Source: Actinomycetota bacterium (GTDB lineage Bacteria; Actinomycetota; Actinomycetes; Streptosporangiales; Streptosporangiaceae). Taken from it: DNA of 64,000 nucleotides. Position 1 is the first letter of the stretch; the number at the start of each line of letters is the position of its first letter. Position numbers and translations under genes: made by a program. Below are positions 49,310 to 57,145 of the stretch, piece by piece. The stretch covers positions 1 through 64,000 of the forward strand of contig PMSU01000205.1 of the NCBI GenBank assembly GCA_003168255.1. Direction: 5' to 3'. The notes under the pieces were generated by a model. That model was not told the DNA's origin, searched no databases, and saw only the letters and a program-made list of their open reading frames with translations.

Positions 49310-49388
49310 GTGGGGTCGTGGCCTGCCTCATCAGGATGTGGCTCTCCCCCGCGGCCGAGCTTGAGATTTTCCCGAACGCACGCCCCAG
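49310..49388 (-). pseudogene. Short relic resembling the 58122-58547 toxin family
   Basis: The minus strand encodes ACVRENLKLGRGGEPHPDEA, comparable to AAVRENKKPNRGAPEPPAAA in the toxin gene at 58122-58547. Both share the DNA string GTTCGGGAAAAT. No flanking homology is visible. Confidence 0.35.
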
Positions 49389-49530
49389 GTTGCGAGTTCA
49401 TCGGCGCCGCTGAGAAGCTCGTCGCCCACTTTCTCAATGCTGAAGACATCCTGGCGGCGGTTGACCTCTTCGATCCAATCCCAGAACGCTGGACAGAAGT
49501 CAAAGCCGTAATTAAGGTTCTTCGCCTGTG
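49383..49530 (-). pseudogene. Fragment of a DUF4411 (PIN-like) toxin
   Basis: About 45 residues, AQAKNLNYGFDFCPAFWDWI, then FSIEKVGDELLSGADELATW, match the N-terminal part of DUF4411 proteins, PIN-like putative RNase toxins. The initial DANVFI strand with the first catalytic Asp and the whole C-terminal half are missing. It joins the toxin-like relic directly at its 3' end. Confidence 0.65.
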
Positions 49531-49561
49531 CTGACCTTAAATTTGCGGCCTGACGATGCTG

Positions 49562-49618
49562 CCCTGTACGGGACACCCACCCCTGGACACGTCCTCTGGC
49601 CAGGGGTCCCGTACAGGG
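49562..49618. repeat. 57-bp two-part inverted repeat
   Basis: CCCTGTACGGG (49562-49572) pairs perfectly with CCCGTACAGGG (49608-49618), and CCCCTGG (49580-49586) with CCAGGGG (49600-49606). The element could form a long hairpin with an internal loop. It lies just beyond the 3' end of the DUF899 gene, between it and the toxin relics, and could be its terminator or the end of a lost mobile element. Confidence 0.8.
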
Positions 49619-49679
49619 TTGGTGCACGGCACCGACCCACGCCAGTTACTTGACGTCGAAGACGACGGACGGGCACGGA

Positions 49680-50399
49680 TCAGAGCTGCGGCACGCCGGC
49701 ATCTGTCACCGGCTCGCTCGTGCGCGACCACTGCGCGATGGGCCGACCGTTGAGGCGCCACTGATGCTCGCCCTCGCCAACGTGGGGCCATCCCTGCGGG
49801 GAGTCCTCCCAGCGCTCCTGCCGACCGAACACCGTCAGGTCCAGCGCGTGGTAGCTCGTAATCAGTGCCTCCACGCCACGGCCGGTGGTCCAGTACGTCT
49901 CGAAGACCCGGTCGCCGTCGCGCAGATAGCACGCAATGAGCCCGAATCCGCGGCCGTCGACGAGAGCCGGATCGGAGTCCTTCACGGAGTACCACGGCCA
50001 CGAATAGCCCATGAACTCACGAAAGGCGGCGCCTTCGTCATACGGGCCCTCGGAGAACACGGCGTAGGTGACGCCGCGAGCGTGGAGGTAGTCGAGCATC
50101 TGCATGTGGCAGGTCGAGGAGGTGCAGCCCTCGCACTGCTGCTCGAACGGCTTGCCGTCATGCCACATATGGAAGTAGGCCATGAGCATGCTGCGGCCCT
50201 CGAAGACGTCCAGCAGCGGGACCGCTCCGTGCGGTCCGGTCACGGTCACCTGCGGCATCTCGGTCATGGGCAGTCGCCGGCGGGCGGCGGCGATCGCATC
50301 CCCCTCGTGCGTGTGCGCCTTCTCACGGTCCAGGATCGCGTCGCGGGCGGCACGCCACTCGGCACGATCGACGACAGTTGGCATCGCTTCGGAAGTCAC
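49680..50399 (-). CDS. DUF899-family thioredoxin-like protein
   Basis: A 239-residue protein of the DUF899 family, which has a thioredoxin-like fold. Features: RLPMTEMPQVTVTGPHGAVP, LLDVFEGRSMLMAYFHMWHD and the Cys-rich CEGCTSSTCHMQ (around 90-101), where CxxC and a third Cys could be redox-active. The C-terminal DLTVFGRQERWEDSPQGWP is typical. No biochemical function is established. ATG 50399 is used; ATG 50384 is possible. It is divergent from the decayed pRiA4b ORF-3 gene. Confidence 0.8.
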   Translation of the reverse strand: MTSEAMPTVVDRAEWRAARDAILDREKAHTHEGDAIAAARRRLPMTEMPQVTVTGPHGAVPLLDVFEGRSMLMAYFHMWHDGKPFEQQCEGCTSSTCHMQMLDYLHARGVTYAVFSEGPYDEGAAFREFMGYSWPWYSVKDSDPALVDGRGFGLIACYLRDGDRVFETYWTTGRGVEALITSYHALDLTVFGRQERWEDSPQGWPHVGEGEHQWRLNGRPIAQWSRTSEPVTDAGVPQL

Positions 50400-50456
50400 A
50401 GGTGCGCTCCTTCGGTATCGGGGTGTGGGTGGTCACCGTGGTGGCCCCTTCGTTGA

Positions 50457-51097
50457 GTGCTTGTTCATCGGTACAGACTGCACGGCTGGATCAAACTCAT
50501 CGGCCTGGCTGTCTCGTCGACCGATCCCGTCACATCTCTGACGGCATCTGGTCCCGTCCTGCCGGTCAAGATGACGCTCACTGACGTCGCGGATCCGGTG
50601 GTCTGGCGGCGCATACTGATCCCGGCGGCGATCTCACTCGACACGCTGCACGACGTGATTCAGCGCGACCTGGGCTGGCAGGACTGCCGCCTGCACGTGT
50701 TCCGGATCGGCGAGGTTGCTTACGGGACCGATCCGGAGGACACGCTGGGATACCGGGATGGGACGAAGGTCCGGCTCGCCAGTGTGGCGGACGTGGATGG
50801 CCGTTCGGCTACGAATATGACTTCGGCGATGGCTGGGAACACGAACTGCTCGTCGAAGCGTCCGCCGAGGCCGAGGCTGGCCGGACCTACCCGGTCTGCA
50901 TCGAAGGCGAGGGCGCCTGTCCGCCTGAGGACTGCGGTGGTTACCCGGGCTACCAGCAGCTCAAGGAGATCCTCGCCGGCCCGTCCCACGAAGAGCACTG
51001 CGAGCTGAAGATCTGGGCGGACTCCCAGGTCCGCGGCGAATTCGATCCGACCCGTTTCGATCCGGCTACAGCCGCCATGCGAATGACCCTGGCTTGA
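50457..51097 (+). pseudogene. pRiA4b ORF-3-like protein, frameshifted
   Basis: The first frame (from GTG 50457 or ATG 50571) encodes LTDVADPVVWRRILIPAAIS and LGWQDCRLHVFRIGEVAYG, the N-terminus of plasmid pRiA4b ORF-3-like proteins. The family's middle and end are found in another frame from about 50803: WPFGYEYDFGDGWEHELLVE, CIEGEGACPPEDCGGYPGYQ, to the stop at 51095-51097. A one-base change near 50803-50808 breaks the gene. The family is widespread on plasmids and chromosomes, with unknown function. A sequencing error cannot be excluded. Confidence 0.75.
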
Positions 51098-51259
51098 CCC
51101 GGCCGGACGACGGCCTGATCCTTCCAAGATTTAGATTTCCTAACGGCGCCCTGCCCACCACGTGGCTTGTGCGAGCATCCTCGCGGAGATCGAAAGCCGC
51201 AGTGATCCTCATGACGAGCCTGGTGCCCTGCACCCCCAGACGGGGTTCGCACGGGGGGG

Positions 51260-51496
51260 TCACGCGGTAGTCGTGTCGCGATGCTCGAGGCGCTCGGCAA
51301 TCCACACCTTGATGATCGACTGACGCGTAACGCCCAGCCGCCTCGCCTCCCGGTCAAGAGACTCGATCATCCATGCCGGGAAGTCCACATTGACCCGGCG
51401 CTGCTCGTACCCCGGCCGCCGAGCGCCGTCGAGGTCGAGGGCTGAAGTCACGTCCCCTCCCCGGTCGAAGCGCTGGTCGAACTCTTCAGCTTTCAT
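51260..51496 (-). CDS. brnA: BrnA-like ribbon-helix-helix antitoxin
   Basis: A 78-residue protein: an acidic N-terminus (MKAEEFDQRFDRGGDVTSAL) that would bind the toxin, then an RHH DNA-binding domain (RVNVDFPAWMIESLDREARR, then LGVTRQSIIKVWIAERL). This is the standard BrnA design. ATG 51496 lies inside the end of the upstream brnT remnant, an 11-nt overlap, and is preceded by GAGGAGG. It likely represses the operon through the palindrome at 51644-51660. Confidence 0.85.
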   Translation of the reverse strand: MKAEEFDQRFDRGGDVTSALDLDGARRPGYEQRRVNVDFPAWMIESLDREARRLGVTRQSIIKVWIAERLEHRDTTTA

Positions 51497-51626
51497 AGAT
51501 CGCCACCTCCTCATCTCGGGAGCGGCGGACCGAGATGAGCCTGACCTTCTGCTGCCGGTGTGTGATCACGGCTGACCAGTGCTTGCCCCCGATCAGGCCG
51601 ATCACCAGCCACCTTGGCTCGTCCAC
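51486..51626 (-). pseudogene. brnT: BrnT-like toxin, N-terminally truncated
   Basis: The minus strand encodes RWLVIGLIGGKHWSAVITHR followed by QQKVRLISVRRSRDEEVAIY and ES, the C-terminal half of BrnT RNases (RIISARRA..E...YE pattern). The usual first half (WDEEKNRxNxxKHGxSF) is absent. GTG 51626 or TTG 51653 could start a 46- or 55-residue product just after the operator, so expression is possible, but the RNase fold would be incomplete. Overlaps brnA by 11 nt. Confidence 0.7.
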
Positions 51627-51643
51627 CCAATATGCTCCCTCTC

Positions 51644-51660
51644 GGTATAACAACTATACC
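51644..51660. promoter_or_regulatory. Palindrome upstream of brnTA
   Basis: GGTATA-ACAAC-TATACC is a perfect 6-bp inverted repeat in an AT-rich patch just upstream of the truncated brnT frame. It is a likely autoregulatory operator for the RHH antitoxin and may overlap the promoter (TATACC, TATAGT). Confidence 0.65.
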
Positions 51661-51739
51661 ATAATGACGTTAGTGAACACCGATACGGTTGGTCAACGGC
51701 CGGGCACCCGCCACAGTAAAGGTGGGGGCGGCACTGGCC

Positions 51740-51913
51740 TCACCGGCCGAGCTTGGCGAGCTTGCGGTTGACTTCGGTGAGGCTGAACGGTCCGGGTTCC
51801 TGCGGGTCCTCCTCGGATGGGTACTCGACCGGGGAGTCGCCCTGGTACGCCACACAGACCGCTGCGCCCTCGTGACCACCGATGCGCGACTGGCGCGCGC
51901 AACCGGTATGCAC
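51740..51913 (-). CDS. Small protein with an EVNRKLAKLG tail
   Basis: A frame of 57 residues from GTG 51913, with highly biased third positions, ending DPQEPGPFSLTEVNRKLAKL and GR. The tail is paralogous to the end of the 40-residue protein at 53283-53405 (RPFSMAEVNRRLAALG). These two flank the 424-residue gene at 51982-53256. The upstream start is uncertain; it may be the end of a longer, broken gene. A plus-strand frame over the same DNA looks weakly PIN-like but I consider the minus strand real because of the paralogy. Confidence 0.45.
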   Translation of the reverse strand: MHTGCARQSRIGGHEGAAVCVAYQGDSPVEYPSEEDPQEPGPFSLTEVNRKLAKLGR

Positions 51914-51981
51914 TGTGCCGTCAACCAGATCCGATTATTGCCGAACGGCCCGGCTCCTGACGCGGCGAGGAGCTAGGCCCG

Positions 51982-53256
51982 TCACGCCAAAGCGGCCGAG
52001 ACGGCGTGCTCGATCAGGTGAGCGGGGACACCGGCCCGCTCGCCGTTCCAGCGAACCCACTCAGGAAGCAGGGCCAGGACTGCGTCCGTGACAGGATCGT
52101 CCCTCCAGTCGCCGATGAGCTCACGGTAGAACTCCGACCGGTGGGGCGAGACCGCGTGCTCGGTACCGGGCAGCATCCCCTCCAGCCACTCCGCCGCCAG
52201 CGCCTCCACCGCGTCCCGGCCGGGAGCGTGGCCGTGCCGCGCCGAATACCAGCCGGTAAACCCGGCGGCCATCGGCGCGAAGTCGATGTCGTGGTACAGC
52301 GAACGCGGGCTCGGCAGGTCGACGCCCTGGCCGCGCAGCGCATCGGTGACATCCCGCATCCGGCGGGGGCCACGGAACCAGTTGTCCATCAGCGCTCGCG
52401 GCTCGCTGCCGCTGAGGATTTGCTCGGCATGCTCGCAGTACACCAGGCACGCCAGTGAACCGGCCGTCGCCGGGACAGGTACCAGTCCCTCAGCGCTGAC
52501 GCCGACCTGTTCCCGCCAGGCCACAGCTGCCTGCTCCAGGTCGTCGAACACGCCAGCGCCGGCGAGACGGATCGTCCCGCACGCGTCAATGTCGAACAGG
52601 TACACCGACGGATCGATGCCGCCGGGATAGCAGAAGCCCGCGATCACCGCGAACCGCGTCCCGTACCCGTCCCGCATCACCCGCACATCACCGGTGGCTT
52701 CGATGTCCGGCAGCAGCTCCAGCCAGGCCGGCTGCGCCGCCAGCTCGTCGCGGGGCAGCTTCTTCGCGGCTTCCGACGCCTGCTGGCTGGCGAACGCGCC
52801 GAGCCCGTACGACCCGATCGAGGCAAGACCGCACAGCAGCCGCCACGGCCCCCGCCACCCACCGTCGCCCCGGCCCGCAGCAGCTACCATCTGGTCGACA
52901 GCACAGCCGGTAAGTTCCATCGCCCACAGGTCGAACCGCAGCCCGGAACGCTCCGCGTGCACCGCGCGGTGAAACTCGGCTCCGGTCAGCTCGGCCGTCG
53001 CCTGTTCCAGCGCCCGCGGCCCCCGTGCCGCGAGCAGGCCGCGCGAGGCTGCGAGCACGCGCTCCTGCGACGGCGTGAACCACTCCGGGCGGTCAGGTGG
53101 CCCGAAGAACGCGTCGATCCGGGACCTGCCCCCGGTACTCAGCCCGGAGAGCCCAAGTTCCGCCGCGTTCACCGGCCCAGAGCCGGGAGCGGGACGCTTG
53201 CGCTGCTTCGACTTTGCCCGCTTCTTCGGCTTGCGACCGCGAGACACCGGCGACAT
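51982..53256 (-). CDS. Unknown 424-residue protein with a basic N-terminus
   Basis: No family recognised. It begins with a Lys/Arg-rich segment (MSPVSRGRKPKKRAKSKQRK) of the kind seen on SEC-C-type or nucleic-acid-binding proteins, then a helical region (about 50-160) and an alpha/beta C-terminal part with DGYGTRFAVIAGFCYPGGID and YLFDIDACG. There is no membrane segment. ATG 53256 follows 26 bp after the stop of a 40-residue gene, so the two may be co-transcribed. Codon use is normal, supporting an active gene. Confidence 0.6.
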   Translation of the reverse strand: MSPVSRGRKPKKRAKSKQRKRPAPGSGPVNAAELGLSGLSTGGRSRIDAFFGPPDRPEWFTPSQERVLAASRGLLAARGPRALEQATAELTGAEFHRAVHAERSGLRFDLWAMELTGCAVDQMVAAAGRGDGGWRGPWRLLCGLASIGSYGLGAFASQQASEAAKKLPRDELAAQPAWLELLPDIEATGDVRVMRDGYGTRFAVIAGFCYPGGIDPSVYLFDIDACGTIRLAGAGVFDDLEQAAVAWREQVGVSAEGLVPVPATAGSLACLVYCEHAEQILSGSEPRALMDNWFRGPRRMRDVTDALRGQGVDLPSPRSLYHDIDFAPMAAGFTGWYSARHGHAPGRDAVEALAAEWLEGMLPGTEHAVSPHRSEFYRELIGDWRDDPVTDAVLALLPEWVRWNGERAGVPAHLIEHAVSAALA

Positions 53257-53282
53257 GCGGCGAGCCTAGCCGACAGCCGCGG

Positions 53283-53405
53283 TCACTCCTCCTCGCCGAG
53301 CGCGGCCAGCCTGCGGTTGACCTCAGCCATGCTGAACGGCCGGGAATCCAGGACAGCCACGCCCGCGAACAGCGGGCAATCAGCGTCCCTGTCCCCCGCC
53401 GACAT
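53283..53405 (-). CDS. 40-residue protein with an EVNRRLAALG tail
   Basis: ATG 53405 to TGA 53283 encodes MSAGDRDADCPLFAGVAVLD followed by SRPFSMAEVNRRLAALGEEE. The C-terminal half repeats in the small protein at 51740-51913. The short amphipathic tail could be a protein-binding peptide or the end of an antitoxin. It precedes the 424-residue gene in the same direction. Confidence 0.45.
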   Translation of the reverse strand: MSAGDRDADCPLFAGVAVLDSRPFSMAEVNRRLAALGEEE

Positions 53406-53428
53406 CGATCCGCATCTGCCCGGCCGGC

Positions 53429-55027
53429 CTACAGCCGATCAGCGTGGATGAGCTCAGCCAGCTCAGCGTCAACGGAAGGAGCCGGCCGCGCAGGCAGCGC
53501 AGCCACGACAAAGAGCGCGCCGGCGAGTGCGACACCAGCGGCCACAAGACACCCGACTCGAAATCCGTCGAAGAAGGCGGTGTGCGCCGCCGTCACAAGG
53601 AGATGGGAAGCGTGGACATTCGACTGCGCGAGCCGCCGCGCTCCAATGAGGGCAGCTCCCACGGACTCCTTGGATTGCGCGAGCAGCGCGGAGGGGATGA
53701 CGGCCGCGGCCCGCGAGGTCACGATGGTGTGGATGTAGATGGAAGCGAATACGCTCCCGATGACCGCGACCCCCAATGTGCCGCCGAACAGCCGGTTGGC
53801 GTCGTTCACGGCTGCCCCGACGCCCGCCTTATCCTTGTGCACCACCCCCATGATGGCTTCGGTGGCGGGAGCGGTGGCGAGACCCATCCCAGCAGAAGCC
53901 ACGAGCATCTGCCCGATGATTTCCAGGTAGGACGTCCCTGCGTTCGACGTGGCGATCCAGGCGAACCCGATCGCCATCAGGGCGAGTCCCGCACCGACCA
54001 CCCGGTTGTTGCCCAGTCGCACTGCGAGGGTCGGGCCAACGCCCGAAGAGACGCCCATGCCGATGGCGACGGGGATGAGGCGCAGTCCGGTCGAGAACGG
54101 GCTGTAGCCGTGCAGGAACTGGAAATACATGGTGATCAAGAAGATGAATCCGAAGAGGGCGAAGAAGGCCACGGAGATGGCGGCGCTGGCGGCCGAGAAT
54201 CGGAGGTTCTTGAACAGCTCGACGTCGAGCATCGGCTCTGCCACCCGCCGCTCCCACCAGACGAAGGCGATGAGGGCCACGGCGGCGCCGGCGAATCCAG
54301 CCATCGTGCCTGGTGCGCTCCATCCACGTCCGGGGGCTTCGATGACCGTGTAGACGAGGAGCCCGATCGTCAGGGTGGATAGCGCCAGGCCGAGGCCGTC
54401 GAGTCGGGGTGCTGAAGGATTCCGGGAAGGCGGGACGAAGAGGATCACCAGAAGCATGGCAATGGCAGCGGGAGGAGCCATCGCCAAGAACACGCTGCCC
54501 CACCAGAAGTGCTCCAGCAGCCATCCCCCGATGATCGGGCCGAATGCGACGGCCATTCCTGTCGTCGCACCCCAGGCTCCGATCGCCTTGGCGCGCTCGG
54601 CGCGATCGGCGAACACGTTCGTGAGGATCGACAACGTGTTCGGGAAGATGATGGCAGCGCCGATGCCCATGGCGACACGCGCCATGATCAACTGACCGGA
54701 TGTGGTTCCCAAGGCGCCGATAGTCGTCGAGGCGCCGAAGATGAACAGCCCAACCAGAAGGGCCCCTTTGCGGCCGAATCGGTCGCTCAGGCTGCCCGCC
54801 GCCAGCACCAGCGCAGCAAAGGCCAGGTTGTAGGCGTCCACGATCCATTGCAGGCTGGTCGTGGAGGACCCAAGCTGTCTCACCAGCGCCGGAAGGGCGA
54901 CATTGACGATGGTCGTGTCGACATTTATCGCGAAGACGGCGAGGCACAGTACGGCCAGCACCCTCCATCGATGATCCGATGTCGAGGATGACAAGACTTT
55001 GACGTCACCCTTGAATATCTCCGACAT
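53429..55027 (-). CDS. MFS drug exporter, DHA2 (EmrB/QacA) family
   Basis: A 532-residue transporter with 14 predicted membrane helices. Family motifs: LAVFAINVDTTIVNVALPAL (TM1, with the D of motif D1), GSLSDRFGRKG (motif A) and GAWGATTGMAVAFGPIIGGW (motif C, antiporter). DHA2 proteins export antibiotics and biocides by proton exchange. It is monocistronic; no adjacent regulator is obvious. ATG 55027. Confidence 0.9.
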   Translation of the reverse strand: MSEIFKGDVKVLSSSTSDHRWRVLAVLCLAVFAINVDTTIVNVALPALVRQLGSSTTSLQWIVDAYNLAFAALVLAAGSLSDRFGRKGALLVGLFIFGASTTIGALGTTSGQLIMARVAMGIGAAIIFPNTLSILTNVFADRAERAKAIGAWGATTGMAVAFGPIIGGWLLEHFWWGSVFLAMAPPAAIAMLLVILFVPPSRNPSAPRLDGLGLALSTLTIGLLVYTVIEAPGRGWSAPGTMAGFAGAAVALIAFVWWERRVAEPMLDVELFKNLRFSAASAAISVAFFALFGFIFLITMYFQFLHGYSPFSTGLRLIPVAIGMGVSSGVGPTLAVRLGNNRVVGAGLALMAIGFAWIATSNAGTSYLEIIGQMLVASAGMGLATAPATEAIMGVVHKDKAGVGAAVNDANRLFGGTLGVAVIGSVFASIYIHTIVTSRAAAVIPSALLAQSKESVGAALIGARRLAQSNVHASHLLVTAAHTAFFDGFRVGCLVAAGVALAGALFVVAALPARPAPSVDAELAELIHADRL

Positions 55028-55343
55028 GTCAGTTTCTCCGATCTGTCTTGCTTGTCCGGCGTCCGGTCCGTGCGGGACCGGGGATCAGGGACTGGCGACG
55101 CCCGTCTGGGGGTGAGGACCCGGCCGGTGAGCTGGCGGCCGGGTGTTATTGCGCGTTCACCGGTACCGATCCGGGCTGCCCCGGAAACTGAACGGCCGGC
55201 CGCGCCCATGCACAGGGCGCAGGCGGCGGGTCTGTGCGCCTGCATCGTGCCGCCGGTCACTTTTCCTCGTTCACCGGATCAGTACAGTGACGGCACGGGC
55301 GAGAGACGCATGCACCCGGCCAGACCTGATCACAGGAGGGGCG
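55028..55343. other. Intergenic region between the MFS gene and the sigma factor gene
   Basis: About 316 bp separating two divergent genes. AGGAGGGG lies just before ATG 55344. The segment TTTTCCTCGTTCACCGGATC (55262-55281) may hold the sigma factor's promoter. No further gene was recognised. Confidence 0.4.
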
Positions 55344-56414
55344 ATGTCAGGAACGGCCAGGGCGCAACAGGGCAGCCCGCCGCCGAGTGGCGGCGACCCG
55401 GGCTGGCTCGCGATGCCGGGCAGCGAGGATTTCGGGCAGCTCACCGATCCGTTCCGGGATGAACTGCTGGCTCACTGCTACCGCATGCTCGGCTCGGTCC
55501 ACGACGCCGAAGACCAGGTGCAGGAGACCCTTATCCGCGCGTGGCGGTCCTATGGCGAATTCCAGGGCCGGGCGTCGCTGCGGACCTGGCTGTACCGGAT
55601 CGCGACCAACGCATGCCTGCGGGCGCTGGAGAACCGCAACCGCCGGCCGCTGCCCTCTGGCCTGGGCGGCCCGGCCCGGGACCCGGAAGCACCAGTGGGC
55701 GCAGCGCTGCCGGAGGTCCCGTGGCTACAGCCCATCCCCGACGCGCTGTTCGGCTCCGTACCCGCCGACCCGGCCTCGATCGTGGCATCACGCGCAGGCA
55801 TGCGGCTGGCCCTGATCGCCGCCTTGCAGTACCTGCCCGCCCGGCAGCGCGCCGTGCTGATCCTGCGCGACGTGCTGGGATGGCGAGCGGCAGAGGCCGC
55901 CGAGCTACTCGGCACCACGACCACCGCGGTGAACGGCGTGCTGCACCGCGCCCGGGTGCAGCTCGAACAGGTCGCCCCCGCCCAGGGCGACATCCGCGAG
56001 CCCGCCGACCCCGGCGACCGCGCGCTGCTCGACCGGTACGCCGCGGCGTTCGAGAACGCCGACATCACCGCCCTCACGCAGCTACTGCACGATGACGCGG
56101 TATTCGAAATGCCGCCGGTGCCGACCTGGTTCACCGGCCGTGAGGCGATCGGGCGCTTCCTCGCCGCCAGGGTCCTCGGCGAACCTGGCGACATCCGGAT
56201 GATCCCCACCATGGCCAATGGCCAGCCGGCGTTCGCGAGCTACCTGCGCGGTCACGACGGCGTGCATCGCGCGCACGCGATAAAGGTGCTCACCATCACC
56301 GCGTCGCGCGTCGCCCGGGTCGTCTCATTCGGCGACCCGGGCCTGTACGCAGCCTTCGGCCTGCCCCGCGCCCTCCCGCCCGCCACGATCGCGGCGCCGG
56401 CACCACGCCCATGA
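55344..56414 (+). CDS. ECF sigma factor with C-terminal SnoaL-like domain
   Basis: A 356-residue sigma-70-family ECF factor. Region 2: FRDELLAHCYRMLGSVHDAE (then DQVQETLIRAW); region 4: QYLPARQRAVLILRDVLGWR (then AAEAAELLGTTTTAVNGVLH). A C-terminal NTF2/SnoaL-like domain (about 235-345, DDAVFEMPPVPTWFTGREAI) replaces a classical anti-sigma factor, as in SigG/SigJ-like (ECF41/ECF56-type) proteins where it modulates activity. ATG 55344 follows AGGAGGGG. The stop overlaps the next start (ATGA), so the TIGR03086 protein is co-translated with it. Confidence 0.85.
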   Translation: MSGTARAQQGSPPPSGGDPGWLAMPGSEDFGQLTDPFRDELLAHCYRMLGSVHDAEDQVQETLIRAWRSYGEFQGRASLRTWLYRIATNACLRALENRNRRPLPSGLGGPARDPEAPVGAALPEVPWLQPIPDALFGSVPADPASIVASRAGMRLALIAALQYLPARQRAVLILRDVLGWRAAEAAELLGTTTTAVNGVLHRARVQLEQVAPAQGDIREPADPGDRALLDRYAAAFENADITALTQLLHDDAVFEMPPVPTWFTGREAIGRFLAARVLGEPGDIRMIPTMANGQPAFASYLRGHDGVHRAHAIKVLTITASRVARVVSFGDPGLYAAFGLPRALPPATIAAPAPRP

Positions 56415-57022
56415 TCGGGTCAGTCGCGTCGGCGCCACAGACCGACGACATGGGGCTGCTGGAACAAGCGATCAGCTACGCCCTCGGCAGCGTCCAGGCG
56501 ATCACGCCGGAGCTGCTGCCGCGGCCGACGCCGTGCCAGGGCTGGGATCTGCGGATGCTGCTCAGGCACGCCAGCGAGTCCCTGGCCGCGCTCCACGAGG
56601 GCATCGGTGCCGGATACGTCCGCATGGACGCCGCCGACGATAGCGAACTGGCGGCTGACCCCGCCCGGGCCTTCCGCGATCGGGCCGGCCGGCTCGTTGC
56701 CGCATGGACCAGCCCGGGCCGCCAGCACCAGGTCATCGACATCGCCGGCTGCCCGCTGGCGGCCAGCGTCATGACCGGCGCGGGAGCCCTCGAGATCGCC
56801 GTCCACGGGTGGGACATTTCCCAGACGTGCGGGCCCCGGCAGCCCATCCCGCATGCCCTCGCCACCGGCCTCCTGCAGATAGCCCCGCTGCTCGTCCCCG
56901 GCACCGGCCGACCCTCCCTATTCGCGGCGCCCGTGATCGTCGCACCCACGGCCGGCCCCAGCGACCGGCTCGCCGCCTTCCTCGGCCGTACCCCCGGGAT
57001 AGGTCCGGAGCTGACCAGGTGA
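56411..57022 (+). CDS. TIGR03086/DinB-fold metal-binding protein
   Basis: A 203-residue helical-bundle protein of the TIGR03086 (mycothiol-dependent maleylpyruvate isomerase N-terminal-like) family. Evidence: TPCQGWDLRMLLRHASESLA with a metal-binding His (about 57), and EIAVHGWDISQTCG with a second His. The family binds Zn or Ni and is thought to use mycothiol, the actinobacterial thiol. ATG 56411 overlaps the sigma factor stop by 4 bp. The coupling suggests either a redox-linked target or a partner that influences the sigma factor. Confidence 0.8.
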   Translation: MIGSVASAPQTDDMGLLEQAISYALGSVQAITPELLPRPTPCQGWDLRMLLRHASESLAALHEGIGAGYVRMDAADDSELAADPARAFRDRAGRLVAAWTSPGRQHQVIDIAGCPLAASVMTGAGALEIAVHGWDISQTCGPRQPIPHALATGLLQIAPLLVPGTGRPSLFAAPVIVAPTAGPSDRLAAFLGRTPGIGPELTR

Positions 57023-57145
57023 GATTGGCCCGGCCAGCGTCCGCAGCCTGGGCAGCGATGTATTTACTAGGCGTTTCCATCCTCTGCATGAAAGGGCCGT
57101 GGCCCTGACGGGACCGGACCACCGGCCTTAGCTGAGGAGATTTAC

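Noticed and set aside
51689-51976. Plus-strand frame with a PIN-like ending (CALVTTDARLARATG)
   Set aside because: The minus-strand frame over the same DNA has a paralogous copy at 53283-53405, so I consider that one the coding strand; the PIN resemblance is short.
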